From the NCBI GenBank assembly GCA_002205965.3, contig NADL03000701.1:496001-560000 (forward strand): 64,000 nucleotides of DNA, read 5' to 3'. Source of the stretch: Kappaphycus alvarezii. Taxonomy: Eukaryota; Rhodophyta; Florideophyceae; Gigartinales; Solieriaceae. Positions 25,098 to 36,723 of the stretch are shown here, piece after piece (the first letter of the stretch is position 1; every line of letters begins with the position of its first letter). Under the pieces are notes generated by a model, which was not told the DNA's origin, did no database searches, and was given only the letters and a program-made list of their open reading frames with translations. Made by a program: the position numbers and the translations under genes.

Positions 25098-26294
25098 CGG
25101 GCGGCCCCGCACTCAGTCGTTAAATCGCGAGAAGGGTTTGACTGCACCAGGCCCGACATTAACGCATTGGAGCATACCGACGGCAAGGACGTTCTTGACT
25201 CCAATTTCGTCAACCCTTTGGCACCCTCCCGCATGAGAGTGCGTACCTCCAACCCGCTAGCCCCACTTAAAGCACGGAGAAAGGCGAAATTGAAACGGAA
25301 CAATTCCTTCACTGCATTCCACCAGACGTTGGCTTGTTCCAGACCCCGTTTCCACCCTCGGAGGTTGGCGCCCGGACGCTTTTGCGCTGCTAACAAACGT
25401 CGCATGCAGTGTGGCAGTAAGGACAATGGAGGCGTATGGAAAGGATAAAGAGGTCCCCACTCCAAGGCACGTCGCAGCGGCATCATTTTCTAATGCTGCA
25501 TGTCTGATGGATGGTCTCCAGTCCGTCTTCTAGAGCAGTTTTAGTGCGTTGCTGATTTCTCAGTGTGTATGATTTGCATCCACTACGCTCAATCCGTTAG
25601 CGAATTACTGCCCTCACTTGGCTTTATGACCATACTGTCCAAATAGTGAACGGCCCAAACTTTCCACGGGCTAATTCGCATCGCACCAAGAGGCGAATGA
25701 AATCGCCTGCAGAGCACATCCCATGATGTACTGCTGATAGACGCCCTACGTCCTACGGAGTGATGTCAGATGCCGCACACGCTTTGTGGAAATTGAAGGC
25801 GGCACTTCCGGGCTGAACTTCCTTACCCTTGGAAAGCGCCCATAGATCCTGCGACGCATCGTTCCGGTTTCCTTTTGAGAAGCGATACGTGAGCATAGAA
25901 AGGGCGAATTCTCCGCTGTGGCAAGTGGTAACGAAGCTTGAAGATCAAAGCTGCGAAAAGTTGCCGGATGGGATCCTTAATATGTGTCATGTAGAGCTAC
26001 GGTAATGCTTGAGAAAGAACTTTTATTTCCCAAGTGGGCCAAGCGTAGCCTTCTTTTCTTTTTCTTGATTGTGTACTGTACATACGACACTGTACAGTAC
26101 TGTACAGTACAATTCAGTAAGGTACTTGTACTGTACAGTATACAGTACCGTACATATGTACTGCACATTGCCTGTAATAAGTATAGTACCATCAGGAAAT
26201 GCAAATATTTCCTGCAAAATGCGGTTTCTTTAAACCAAACGGCTAAAACACATGTGTACACTCGAAATGATAGATGGCTGAAATTTTTCCATTA
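25098..26294. other. Spacer; dense TACTGTAC palindromes at 26070-26165
   Basis: No gene supported. About 95 bases near the Tc1 element contain repeated GTACAGTAC/TACTGTAC units in both phases, long enough to fold back on themselves. The rest holds short ORFs only. Confidence 0.5.
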
Positions 26295-26331
26295 AATTGG
26301 ATGCAGAAGACGTTCGGCAAAGTCATTTTGC
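26295..26331 (+). repeat. Tc1-like left terminal inverted repeat
   Basis: Inverted match to 27436-27471 with about five mismatches. The outer CCAT also matches but lies outside the TA. Confidence 0.8.
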
Positions 26332-26397
26332 ATTGATCTACTTGTTTAATTTTTCAATAGGTCTCTAAACCAGATAGTGTCATTCTCATCAAACACC

Positions 26398-27395
26398 AAG
26401 TGAAAAGGGCATTACTGGTCCCTTTCATGGGCAAAACGTATCCAATCGTGCAATCGTCAAGCAACAGCGGAGGTTTCGCAACGTATCGGGGAGCTACTTA
26501 AATCTTCAGAAGTCACATGGCGTCAAGAAAAGGTCAGAATGGCCACCAAAAAGACAGAACACCACATGCATCGCCTCCTCAGAAGAGCGTCAAGGTAACA
26601 TGTTTCAGATCGTTCATTCTGCAATGGTCTCTCTCATCCACTCAAAGAATCTACAATGTGCAAAGTTCTGAAAGGAAGTGTAATGTATCAGTTTAGAAGG
26701 ATAGAGCGAGCACATAAGCACACAGGGACGCACAAAATCAACCACCGGAACTGGCCTTGTAACAATGTCAAATTTAATATGGAATATGACGTAAACTAGT
26801 CTTTAAAAACGAATAAAATATTAATTTTGACAGAATAGATGGCTATTCGTCTTATTGGCATCACCAAGACAAAGAAAAAAGCATTCTTCTTCGAGGGAGC
26901 AGGGTAGTTGACCTATGATGGTGTGGGGTCTTTTTAGTTTCGGGAAAGAGCTCCTTAGCATTTTTAAGTGGAAAGAAGGATGCCAAAACCTTCACGAGAA
27001 ATATGGAGGACCATTTCTTGCTGCTTACGGTACATTAGCATACTGCAGAAAGGACGCATCAGCAGTATGGAGTGTATAATCAGACGGGAAACCACTAGAG
27101 AAGGTGGTTTGACGACAACAATATTGCTCTTTTACCTTTGCTTGTCCGTTTCCCTGACCTTAATCCAATCAAGAATTTGTGGTGTATCCTTGCTAGGAAT
27201 TTTTACGAAGAGATGAGGCATTTTCGATCATTGAGTTGCTTGAAAGAATTTATTCAGTCCTCATGGAATAGACCAGACATTTCGATGCTCCTGAAACTAT
27301 CCCTCCCGAAGGGATGTGCAGATATTCTGGACAGAAGGGTCTTTAACACAGACTGCAGTACTTTTGTGGGTCTGTACTCTTTAAAGACTCTCTAG
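26398..27395 (+). pseudogene. Tc1-type transposase, multiple frame breaks
   Basis: Recognisable in pieces: a basic helix-turn-helix remnant (KRSEWPPKRQNTTC), then NFDRIDGYSSYWHHQDKEKS covering the first catalytic Asp region, SGKSSLAFLSGKKDAKTF, and finally the hallmark FPDLNPIKNLWCILARNFYE followed by a C-terminal WNRPDISMLLKLSLPKG. The last part (27138-27395) is open for 85 codons. Several frameshifts and stops separate the pieces, so it is dead. Confidence 0.85.
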
Positions 27396-27435
27396 TACCT
27401 TTTATAAGGAAAACAAAGGAAGTAATTTTCCAAAC

Positions 27436-27471
27436 GCAAATTTACTTTACAGAATGTCTTTTGCATCCAAT
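27436..27471 (-). repeat. Tc1-like right terminal inverted repeat
   Basis: Reverse complement of the left end; followed by TA. Confidence 0.8.
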
Positions 27472-27871
27472 TAAATGGTTTAGGCCTTTTTTTAAAAGAA
27501 AACCCATTTTGAGGGAAATATTTGCATTTTTCTAGTTGTACTGTACTTAATACTGTCGGTAACTGTACTTATATACAGGGAGTAAAGATATCTTGTATTT
27601 GTGCTGTGCAGTACAGTACTGCGCCGTGTAGTAAGTCCACAGTACCGAATTCCTAATCTTATATGAAATGGGGAGATATAGTACCGTAAAGTATGTCACC
27701 GGATCGGGAGATGGAAGCAGGTAACTCACATAATCCTGCATCTTAGGTGCGCCTCGGGAGTAAAAAATTAGGCAAGCACAACCCCTCTAGCTGCAGCACC
27801 CTCTATCACTGTCAAACTCTGTCCCTAGTTAATAACAACCTGTTATACCTTTTACCAACCGCTGCACGCCC

Positions 27872-28264
27872 TCAATCTTCCCCGACTGCGTCCTGAGACG
27901 TGTCTACGTGCTGGAGAACAGGCGTTATCAGGACTATCTTTCCTCGTCTTGTCGTTGCAATATCTTTCTTGTTGATGTCTTTTACTTCAGTACATTCCTC
28001 AGCATCTTTATGGTCCTCACCGTCCTCTGTATCCCTTTCTTTCTTCTCCTTCATCTCACCTTCAAATTCCTTCTTAATTTCCCTCTCGATCAGCAATATA
28101 CGGCATAAAACAAAAGGCCAGTATGAGCACGGGGGGAGGGCCTCCAGATAGTCCAATGCGAAGAAGACTGCACGATTTTCTCGCCCCTGTGTCGGCGTAT
28201 TAGCGCCTCCTGAACTTTCGGGACTTCGAGGCTGCCAGGACATTGAGAAGTCAATCTGTCCCAA
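27872..28264 (-). CDS. Hypothetical charged ORF, unidentified
   Basis: 130 codons from ATG. The middle third is strongly charged (EREIKKEFEGEMKEKKERDT and beyond) and could be a coiled coil or disordered linker. The opposite frame is open too but unlike protein (Ser/Phe-rich), which slightly favours the minus strand. Nothing recognised on either side. Confidence 0.2.
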   Translation of the reverse strand: MGQIDFSMSWQPRSPESSGGANTPTQGRENRAVFFALDYLEALPPCSYWPFVLCRILLIEREIKKEFEGEMKEKKERDTEDGEDHKDAEECTEVKDINKKDIATTRRGKIVLITPVLQHVDTSQDAVGED

Positions 28265-28436
28265 GCGAAGCCTTTTTTATTATATCGTGTACAGCACCGG
28301 CTTTCCTCATCCTGTCGAGATAACTGAAGCAGAACACAAGGATCACTTCGAATTTTATATTACCGCGTTAGTGCAACATTACGTGGGCTAAGATTTAACT
28401 AGGAAGGGAGCCTACCAGCTAGGCTGTACCGATTCC

Positions 28437-29245
28437 TTGGAGGATCCTGAAATATGCACTTCAATTCCAACCGCAGCCTGTTTTTTGCGGTTATTGTATG
28501 CTCACAACAGTGGAAACGTGTATTATGCAATCGACAACAAGACTGAGGAGGATTACACAGTCCGCCTTTACACTATGACATTCGAAGGGTTCTCTGGGGG
28601 AAGTCTAATCGGTAGTGGATGGAGATTACTTCGTATCAGGAACGCAAGGTCGCCTTCAAAATATCCAAAACATATATCTATGGTGTCAAAAGTACCACGA
28701 CCGGAAGCTCAAGCTCTTGTACACACATTATAGAGAACCGCGATTGAATTTCTCTCAAAATTGCGCTAGTACAGATCAGCTGACCGATTTTTGTACTGAA
28801 GCCTCACTTGGAAACGCCCTGAATGATCACGGAGAGCATACTCAGGCTTTTCATTGGGTTTCTGTCTTCTGTGGGAGATCCAATCGTAATTGGGAAGACC
28901 TCACTCTGAACGGTGTCATCCGCAGCCTGAGGGACGCCCAGAAGCTTCTATCACTGCGTAGCCTTGTGATCCAGAACTTCCTTCCGCAGAATCCTCCGCT
29001 TTACTCTGTACTCTAATTGCCACTGGGGGTATACTTCCACACCCTACTCGGTACAAGAGGCTGTGATCACTGCATTAACATCACTCATATCCTACCGTCG
29101 CTTGTTCGATCTGGTTGAAGAAGTCGCGCTATTGCTCTCCGCCGACTCTTTGATTTATTGCGTGGGAAGAGACTCAGAGTTAGTCACTATTTGCGATGTT
29201 AGACGTGTTTTACTTCTTCGCGGGGACCCCGCCAAGCGCCATTGA
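28437..29245 (+). pseudogene. Unidentified protein-like region with frameshifts
   Basis: At least three joined frames give a continuous protein-like text: 28437-28630, then 28615-29016 (QNIYLWCQKYHDRKLKLLYT; SNRNWEDLTLNGVIRSLRDA), then 29020-29245 after a shift near 29016. No zinc knuckle or catalytic motif of a retroelement is visible. It ends 300 bases before LTR-like copy B, so it may belong to an element; a dead host gene is the alternative. Family unknown. Confidence 0.35.
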
Positions 29246-29559
29246 CACAAAAAGGGTGATACCAGGGTCAAAAGGAGGAGAGCGGGGAGGGAAAGGGATG
29301 AGGGAAAATTGGTTCTTCCTGGCGCCAACTGACTCGCCCACCTTGCGGTCAGGACCCGATCATCCCATCTCCGATTGCTCTCCATTCCCTTAATTTTGTT
29401 TAGACTTACTTTATTTCTTCTTCTCTCTTGCTAATCCCCATGTCCTGAGTTCTTCTCTTCCTCTCTTCGACGTCCTACCTTAGTTCCTTCCAGTCCTTGA
29501 TTCGAATCTCCTATCGAGTGCTTCCCTTTACTCGAAGTCTAGTCTGTATTATCCACGGT

Positions 29560-30163
29560 TGCAGGTCTCTGGTTTTTGTATTGCAATTTGCACTCACACT
29601 GTACTGCCATCGGCAGAGCTGATGTTGGCGATCTTTTTTTGATCTTATTCACTGCTAACCAGCAGGCACTGTACTGTACAGCACAGTAAGAGCATTTTTC
29701 GCTTGTCGCCCACTATTATTCCTGGTACTGTACACTCACCCGATGGGGCTTGAGGGCTTGCAATCTGGACCACTCGACCCCCAAATTGGACCTGATATTT
29801 TCGCAGGTGGACGGACCCTATTGGGCCAAGTGTCGACCTTACTTATCTTTAACCTGGATCTCTCTAACTTGGCTGACCCTAACTTAACTCACCCTGCCGT
29901 CATGTATAACCCTAACCTAGTTAACTAGTATTTATACCTACCTGGCCACTAGGGCCCCGGATTAAACAGCCACCCCGGTGTTGGCTCTGAACTTGACTCC
30001 CAACTTCCGCCTTTGCAGAAAGATTTCCAACGGCAACTTTGGCTATAGTCACGTTTATCCGCCCGGGTCCCCCTTTCTATCCCCCCCCCTCTACCCAATA
30101 TTATAATACTACTTTTGTTGCTTGTTTGTGATATTTACTCACGCTTGGCGCCCCGGACTCCGT
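29560..30163 (+). repeat. LTR-like repeat, copy B
   Basis: Direct copy of 18980-19622. It ends in TTGGCGCCCCGGACTCCG, where TGGCGCC is a common primer-site start. It contains CACTGTACTGTACAG (29667-29681) in the same relative place as copy A, so that motif belongs to the repeat. Confidence 0.65.
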
Positions 30164-30739
30164 CGTTTATATACAAATAGGAACTTCAAGGTTGTCGTTG
30201 GTGACAACATCCTTATCTCGAAAGGAGATATTCAGCACTGCTGACCCAATACTACATCTTCTTTGTCCAGTTTTACACCCCTGGTGTCTAAGGTTCTTTG
30301 GAATCGATCCATACCAAGTTTACAGCATTCCGCGGACCACGTTCCGGCCTTACAACCCGGAGGACAAGTATACCGTCCAGCCGTCCAAGGTATTACCCCC
30401 GCTCTTCCAACCCCATTTCTCCTCGCCATCGGCGAGCTGTGCTACTGCATCCCAGGGTGCTAAAAGAGAAGGAGGGACAGCGAACACCATGTGGGTCTAG
30501 GTGTATGTGTGTTCGGTTTCTCATTGTCTGACGGTGTTCCGTTCCTAGGCGAAAAGAACTGCGTACGGTGCATTGCACTACAGTGTTAACCTGACTTCCT
30601 GTGATTTTTCTCTCTCAAATGGGTTTCCTTGATGGCCTGTTGTATCCAACCAGACAGCGAGCGTGGATAGCCTTTCCGGTTAGTCTACCAGTTGACGAGT
30701 CCATGCCGTAGCTCGGATGACCGGCCTTGATCACCCGAC
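30164..30739. other. Stretch without a supported gene
   Basis: ORFs of 60-102 codons overlap in several frames; none is recognised. It could be the untranslated leader of an element starting at copy B. Confidence 0.35.
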
Positions 30740-30949
30740 TTAGAACATTGTAAAACGACTCAAACTTTGGTTACCCCCTAACCTTATTGGAATATGTTTC
30801 ATGGGAGACCAGGACTTCAACCCTACTGCGAACTCCGTCACGCCGCCCTTCGGTTCTCGTACAAACCTAGACCTTTCCAAAACCGCGACGCGCAAGCGCA
30901 ATTCCCATAGTATCTCAACGGACCTATTAGTTAGGCTCGCTTCGTCCAA
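30740..30949 (-). pseudogene. Gypsy-3 integrase C-terminal remnant
   Basis: A 69-codon segment with a basic helix (LRLRVAVLERSRFVREPK) and a short strand region in the place where the C-terminal domain is expected. Recognition depends on position; the sequence match is weak. Confidence 0.4.
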
Positions 30950-31097
30950 TAGGGCTACAGCATCGCTGTAGAATATCCATTGGTTTATGCCATATATATT
31001 CCAAAAGGGAGAGCGGCCAGCCCCACGGTCGCGCCTTCGGTGCCCATATAAAATTATCGGAAGTGCCTCCGCTAATTATACACCGTTTTGAACCACA

Positions 31098-31428
31098 CAC
31101 CTCTTAATTGCGTGTTTTGTCGTACCCATCATCCTTTCTGCCCTCCCATTATCCACTGAAGCCCAGCACAGAACTGCCTTCCCCTCCACTCCTTGTTTCT
31201 CCGCGTAAAGATTTGGACCGCAGCGGACAGAAATTCCGTCGCGCTGTCCGACATGATCCTCTTCTGTGGTCCGAACTGAAATATATTCTCATCCCTGAGG
31301 AACTTTATCATAATGTAGGAGGTGAAATTATTTATCGCATACGAAATCGGCCAACCTCTCATGTGCTTCACCAAATTATCGTGAACTTCTTCCCAATCAT
31401 CGACGGCTTGGATTTTCCTGTGAATTAA
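31098..31428 (-). pseudogene. Gypsy-3 integrase core remnant
   Basis: PQKRIMSDSATEFLSAAVQI holds the second catalytic Asp region, and NGRAERMMGTTKHAI in another frame holds the Glu region. The first Asp segment is not readable. Confidence 0.65.
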
Positions 31429-31814
31429 TCTAAAACGTCACTAAAAGTCCATTGACGGGGGTTTTAATGTTGTCGCGACACATTGGGATCCTGCATGTGT
31501 GTTGAAAGCCATCGCATGCCGCGAATTATTCCGTAATATTGAGGTACACTCCAGGCCACCAAAAGCGATCCCTGATAAATTTACTCATTAAACCAATGTC
31601 TTAATGGTATATATTGTCGGGAAACCTCGCTAATACTTAGACATGCTGTCTAAGCGGTAGCGTGACCCGTAGTCTATCCTTTTCACGCCGGAGCAACTTA
31701 TTAGTCCAGAGCATGAATTTCTTCACGCTTCTTCTTATCGCGGTCTCCTTTTTCATGTCCTTTTTTCCGGGCTATTTCTCCTGTCACGTACCTTTTCACA
31801 TCTATTAGCTTTTT

Positions 31815-32276
31815 TTATAACCCCGTGACTTTGGGATCTGTCCAGTATACGGTGGCCACCAAACCTTTTGTTAGGTTCCTTTCATACTCGGCCATAAAGT
31901 ACATCCATTTAGCCAGGCGAACGTGGATTTTCTTCTCTTTACATGCCTCTTTCAGGGCTTGGTGGTTCTTGTACACCACAAAATTAATTTCAATCAACAT
32001 ATAAACGCCTTACTTCTTAAATAAGAACACTACATAGGGTCCTTCCCGTTTCGTCATGTAGTAGCGGCAATCTCGTTCGGTCATCGTGTGATATGCGAGC
32101 TTTGCCGGGTACAATTTTCCATCATCTTTCTTCTGCGAGAGAACCACTACCAGAAGAGCAGAAGAAGCATCCGTCTCCACCAAGAGAGTGGATTGGAAGT
32201 CCGAAAATCGAGTAATGTATGTTTCGACGGCTTCTCCTTCAAGCATTCGAAAGCCATTTGCATCTCCGGGATCCAA
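31815..32276 (-). pseudogene. Gypsy-3 RNase H
   Basis: LLVETDASSALLVVVLSQK carries the first Asp, then a degenerate MTERDCRYY in place of the ERN/ERE helix, and NFVVYKNHQALKEACK for the ...DH..L segment with Asp replaced. Two ORFs are separated by a stop and frame change near 32005. Confidence 0.75.
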
Positions 32277-32333
32277 TCAAAGACCTTTATACCGGAGGTT
32301 GCGGCGCGCAAAACAACAGATCTATTTGTGAGA

Positions 32334-32640
32334 TTATTCTAAAGCATCCTTATAATATGAAAACCCACGAAAACTCCCTATCTCCGTTACATTGGACGGC
32401 CTAGGAGCTTTCAAAGTTTCCTTGATCTCGCCATTATCGACCTTAACTGCCGTCTTGTTGACAAAGTGACCAAGCAGCTTGAATTCGGACTGCATGAAGC
32501 TGTACTTGGTCACCTTTAGCATTATTTTTGCCTCTTGAATACGTTTGAGAACCCGCCTGCAGTGTTACATGTGTTCTTCCAGCGTTTACGAGAAGATTAC
32601 GATGTATTCCACATTTATCAACTTCCGCTTCTCGAGAAAG
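32334..32640 (-). pseudogene. Gypsy-3 RT palm end and thumb
   Basis: CRRVLKRIQEAKIMLKVTKY runs into FKLLGHFVNKTAVKVD and the thumb VTEIGSFRGFSYY, as in Ty3/gypsy RT. The catalytic YVDD region reads NVEYIV, so the active site is destroyed, and stops cut the palm. Confidence 0.75.
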
Positions 32641-32767
32641 AGAACCAAACCTCTGCTACATTTGATATATTACATGTTTCGCGATTGTAAACGCTGATGA
32701 ACCGCATGAAAGAGATAGTCCGATCTCAGATTATTTTGGGGCTAGGGGACGCTCAGAACTCTGAGGA

Positions 32768-33499
32768 CTAGTTTAGTCGCCCCGCTGGACACCATAGCAG
32801 TCCCTGACGACATGCCTCCGCTTCGACGAAGGAACATAAAAAGATCGAGACACATACAACGGGGTTGTTTCTCATCCCTTTCCCCATCTGAAAGTTCCAC
32901 CTAATCGTTGTCGACATCTGACTCTTCGGACGGTGAGTCCAAATTGAAGCGGAAATATGCTTAACCACGTGGAACCCAAAGAAATCGTGCTCGCGAATCT
33001 CGATGTTGAAGTTTTCCCCATCAGTCGGGTTTCAAGGAAACTAATGCTCCTAGAACACCCTTTGTAGAACTTCTCAGTTATCATACTTACCGGTTAAATA
33101 ATATAGATCAAATTCGTTTTCGGAAGAGCACCGCAAAGATCGGATCACTCATCAAAAGGATGGATGTCTCCATCAAATACGTTGTCTTCTCAGGGATTAA
33201 TACCTTTATGCTTTTAGATTTTAGAGCTAGGTTTGCCGACAAAATGAGCACACTCGCAACGACAGGCATTGTCAGGCCCAAGCCTTCGTTGCATTACCGT
33301 TCTTACGCGGAGAAGCCGCGATCGAGTTAAAGGGTTTTCTATCTGCAATTGGTCTATGCTCATGGACAGAAGCAGTGCTGTACCTGTTACGGACCTTTGT
33401 TACTCCTAGCGCCTTACGATAATCCTTTGAACTGTTTGTAGTGCAATATCACTAAATGCAATTAGAATGGCTGTAATAGCCAACAATTAAGATCAATAA
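32768..33499. other. Unassigned stretch between Gypsy-3 and Gypsy-2
   Basis: Overlapping minus-strand ORFs at 32768-33084 may be upstream pol of Gypsy-3. A plus-strand stretch at 33130-33240 (SLIKRMDVSIKYVVFSGINT) reads like protein but is unidentified. Confidence 0.3.
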
Positions 33500-33900
33500 T
33501 TGATTATGGAGTTAGTGGCCCGCGCCACATTGCAACCGTATACAGTGGCCCATTTGGGCACAGGCAGTGACCCATTGCGGCTTTCCAGGGGCACTCTCTG
33601 GCCGTGATAATTAATTTTGGCTGACCAACTAACTAGTGGACACGTTTCCTAACTTCTAACCCAGCTGATTAGCTAACTTAGTACTTATTGTAACTTTAGG
33701 TTGCAACCTACTAAAGTAAAGGTACTGAAGGTACCATCGACTTCACCAGTTTTTGGTTCGGCTCTAGTTATTACTCCTGCAACTCGCGTTCCCTTCCCAC
33801 GAAGCGCCTCGACTGCAGCTGTATTAGCTACTATCCCCGTCGGCCCCCGCCCGCCAGCTTGGCTTGTCGGCCTTTGTCGTTTTTTTGCGTCTGCCCTTTT
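33500..33900 (+). repeat. Diverged LTR-like repeat, copy C
   Basis: Shares an ordered set of landmarks with copy B: GGCTGACC, AGCTAACTTAGTACTTAT, GGTTCGGCTCT, then an AGCTACTATCCCCGTCGGCCC-like end. Alignment by eye is patchy, so membership is tentative. Confidence 0.35.
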
Positions 33901-34237
33901 TCTCCTTTTTGTCCTAGTGAGAGGACGGGTATCTCACAACACCCTCAGGTTTTCCCTGTTGCGCTCCTTGTGCACTCCTGTGCACCCCCTCACCCTTTTT
34001 TTCTCTTGCGCATTTGCGCGGCGTTCCCCTTTCTCGTTGAGAGAACCCCTTTTTGGCACTAATAGTCAGGCTGTTTACGATTCTCTGTGGATCTCCTTCC
34101 CGGTTCGCTTCTAGAACACTCCCTCCCCACCGTTGTGCCTATTGCACTACACATTTTCTTGCTACCTGCCATAAATATGGAGAAACCTAAATTTTATTTG
34201 GCACTCGTCTGGATTAAGGGCAAACCGCTAAGGGAGC

Positions 34238-34823
34238 GTGTTCTCGGAGTGTGTGAAAGTGATCACGTTCATTTATGTAATAAACCACGCTATCGAATCT
34301 CTCTTTGCGCGATATCGCGAAGCAACCCCACGTCATCATTTGATTTTTGCCCAGCTGGTGCATTATGCTCAAGATGAAGGTGACGCTCAACGCGCCCGCC
34401 AATCCTTTCATCTCGAGAGAAAAAACTGCAAACAGGAACCGTAGCTACTCTTTGGTCATCGCTCATATCAACCTGCATGTATAAATTAATGGTCCAGCCC
34501 TCCTCATCTTCCCTTACAACGAAACCGTCTCATCCGGCGAATTCGCCTTTCCATGATGTTAGTTAATTCCACCTGCTGCAGGTGGACTCGTCAGTTCCCA
34601 ATCCGGAGGTCCTAACAACTCTTGGCGAAGAAAGCAGTGAATCTGCTGATCCGACGCTGTACGCAAATCTCCACCAAATCCTTGCACTGCGAATCCCCTT
34701 CATGGAGAATACGAGGAATCGCCCGGGGTTCGTCAGCAACACAACTTTTAAAACCAAGAAAAAGACAGAGAGCGGTTGATCTGCCATTATTGTTACAAAA
34801 AGGGGCACAAATTCCGCAAATGA
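34238..34823 (+). pseudogene. Gypsy-2 gag remnant with broken zinc knuckle
   Basis: A helical capsid segment (ARYREATPRHHLIFAQLVHY) opens at about 34300. At 34782-34823 a CHYCYKKGHKFRK run fits the CX2CX4HX4C nucleocapsid knuckle, but the last Cys codon is TGA. The parts lie in different frames. Confidence 0.65.
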
Positions 34824-35724
34824 GATTTGAAGGCCAAGTTTTTACTTAATTTTTTGCAGAACTACGAAGTGCTCAGCGACGCGGACCGCCCCCGGGTTCC
34901 TGCAAAATCCTATAACAACGTACTGGCCAATTTTGGCATAAATAAGTCGATATTGTCTGCTAATTGACAGCTGGTGGACCAAACCATCATCCCGTGGCCA
35001 CCAAAAACACCGGTTCATCCTCAGAAAATCCTATCGCGTTCACCAACGAACTCGGGAAACAAACCGAGGTTACCTCTTCAGCGGAGGGGAGGTCTGAAGC
35101 AGTTACCTGTAATGCCGCACGTGAGATACGGCTGAAGTTGCCTTTATTTGACCCCTACAGGAGGGCTTCCCCTTTCAAGAACACGGAAACATATTCAGAC
35201 AACCGCACTTTGAGGCATCAATTTAGGTAATAAGCGCCCCCACATTACCGTCGATATGTGATTTTGATGGCGAGGAGATACTTCTACTATAAAAAAGGAC
35301 AATGCTGTTGTCAGAGAAATGTGGTGACATATTGCAGTTTTAGAGGGGAATTCTTTGTTGTGCGTTTATTTTTTTTCGATATTTTTGACTCAATACTATG
35401 TTAATTCTGGTCATTGAGCTTAATTTCTTATACAATATGACAGTCACCGACTAACTAACCACGTGCTTTGCTTGATCTCTACCAGAGCCAACCTAACGCG
35501 CATAGAGAAAATATCAGTTGACCCTAATATTTCATGTTCCGCAGTTGTGGAGTGTCGACATGCGAATATCCAACAACGCATATGCATTCAAAATCATGTA
35601 TTGGTCTATCAAAATAACAAAGTAAATAGTCATGAGTTCCCAGAAGCATTCATGAAATGATGACAGAACATTCCATACTAGAGCAACAGTTTTGCTCCAA
35701 CTGGAACACAGACTGAAGTAATCA

Positions 35725-36550
35725 GTGTTCCAGTTAGAGCAAGGATCACATCACAACACTTTCAAGTTGTTCGCTGATATCGGCAAACGGAAAATTTTTT
35801 TCTTCCGCAAACTAACCATCTTCGACACGGGCTTAGGCCCTTATTTCGTTCCTCGTGCTGATTCGCCGCCGATAGTGCAAAAAGCGGTCTTCCTGCAAAT
35901 CAAAGACGAGAACAAAAATCCCTGAAAATATGTGGAAATTCGAACTTGTCTTCCAACTTTGACGTCGCCTTTTGAAGATACTCTTCATTGATTGGCAGCG
36001 TTTAGCCGCCGCAGTGATCTATCGGATGCGACTTCTTCGATCGCTTTCTAGGTTGTACCTATCCCCACTGCCGCAAAGTCGAAGTCGACGATGGGACTCG
36101 AGTTCCGGCCACCCGGAGACCGCTGACCAAGGGAATCACTACTGATGGGCAGAACCCTGCAACACAACCTGAACGAAGGTTTCGCATATCCCCATGCATG
36201 AGAGTGGTTCAGTCCACGACCCTTCCGCCGGAATCGCAGGGCTTAATCACAGTCGTCACCCACACGGGGGTATGATTTTCAGACGCCTAGACAGTATCCC
36301 AAGTTCTTGGTTCGTTCCCTAAAATTGCGTTGCTAAGGTTGATCCAATGCGTCCGTTCCGCTTACTTACAAGTCGATCAATCCGACTCCATGGAGACCAT
36401 GTGGGCGAAATCGCGTTACCGCATCCTGTGGTGTTCGTACCAAGTCACGTCATGTTGAGTGACTTGTTGGGCGTGATTGAAGCCGTCTTTGATGATGAGG
36501 CGATCGGGCCACCCAAGCCTCCAGTAGTCGGATACCGGCACTGTGAATGA
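35725..36550 (+). pseudogene. Gypsy-2 protease and linker
   Basis: KLTIFDTGLGPYFVP around 35800-35850 is a retropepsin active-site strand with an intact DTG. Downstream, RVVQSTTLPPESQGLITVV (about 36200-36260) fits the strand-rich linker that leads into RT. Stops separate the pieces. Confidence 0.65.
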
Positions 36551-36723
36551 TTCAGAGCCGTTAGAAACGTCTACACTTAAGAATACGGAACACTCTTGTG
36601 AAGAACCCCTGCCGCCTTCGGTTGATGATTTATACTTTTCACACCTTACATGTGAACATTATAACTGAATGAGGGCTTTTTGGTGAGTTAAAGGCGATGT
36701 ACGACAAAAGTTTGGAGATATTA

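Larger units (their letters stand above)
26295..27471 (+). mobile_element. Tc1/mariner-like DNA transposon, inactive, complete ends
   Basis: 1177 bp with inverted ends starting AATTGGATGCA on both sides and about 37 bp of good inverted match (26295-26331 against 27436-27471), each end flanked by TA (26293-26294 and 27472-27473), the family's target. A decayed Tc1-type transposase fills the inside. Length and ends fit an autonomous element that later died. Confidence 0.85.
30740..32700 (-). mobile_element. Gypsy-3: minus-strand Ty3/gypsy pol fragment
   Basis: Reading right to left: RT palm remnant and thumb (32700-32334), RNase H (32276-31815), integrase core (31428-31098) and integrase C-terminus (30949-30740), in correct order. 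Gag, protease and LTRs were not identified; 32768-33084 (minus) may be more of the element, but is unreadable. Orientation is opposite to the flanking elements. Confidence 0.8.

Noticed and set aside
18980..30163. A single 11-kb LTR retrotransposon with copies A and B as its LTRs.
   Set aside because: The interval contains a host gene and a Tc1 element but no gag-pol, and the copies are strongly diverged.
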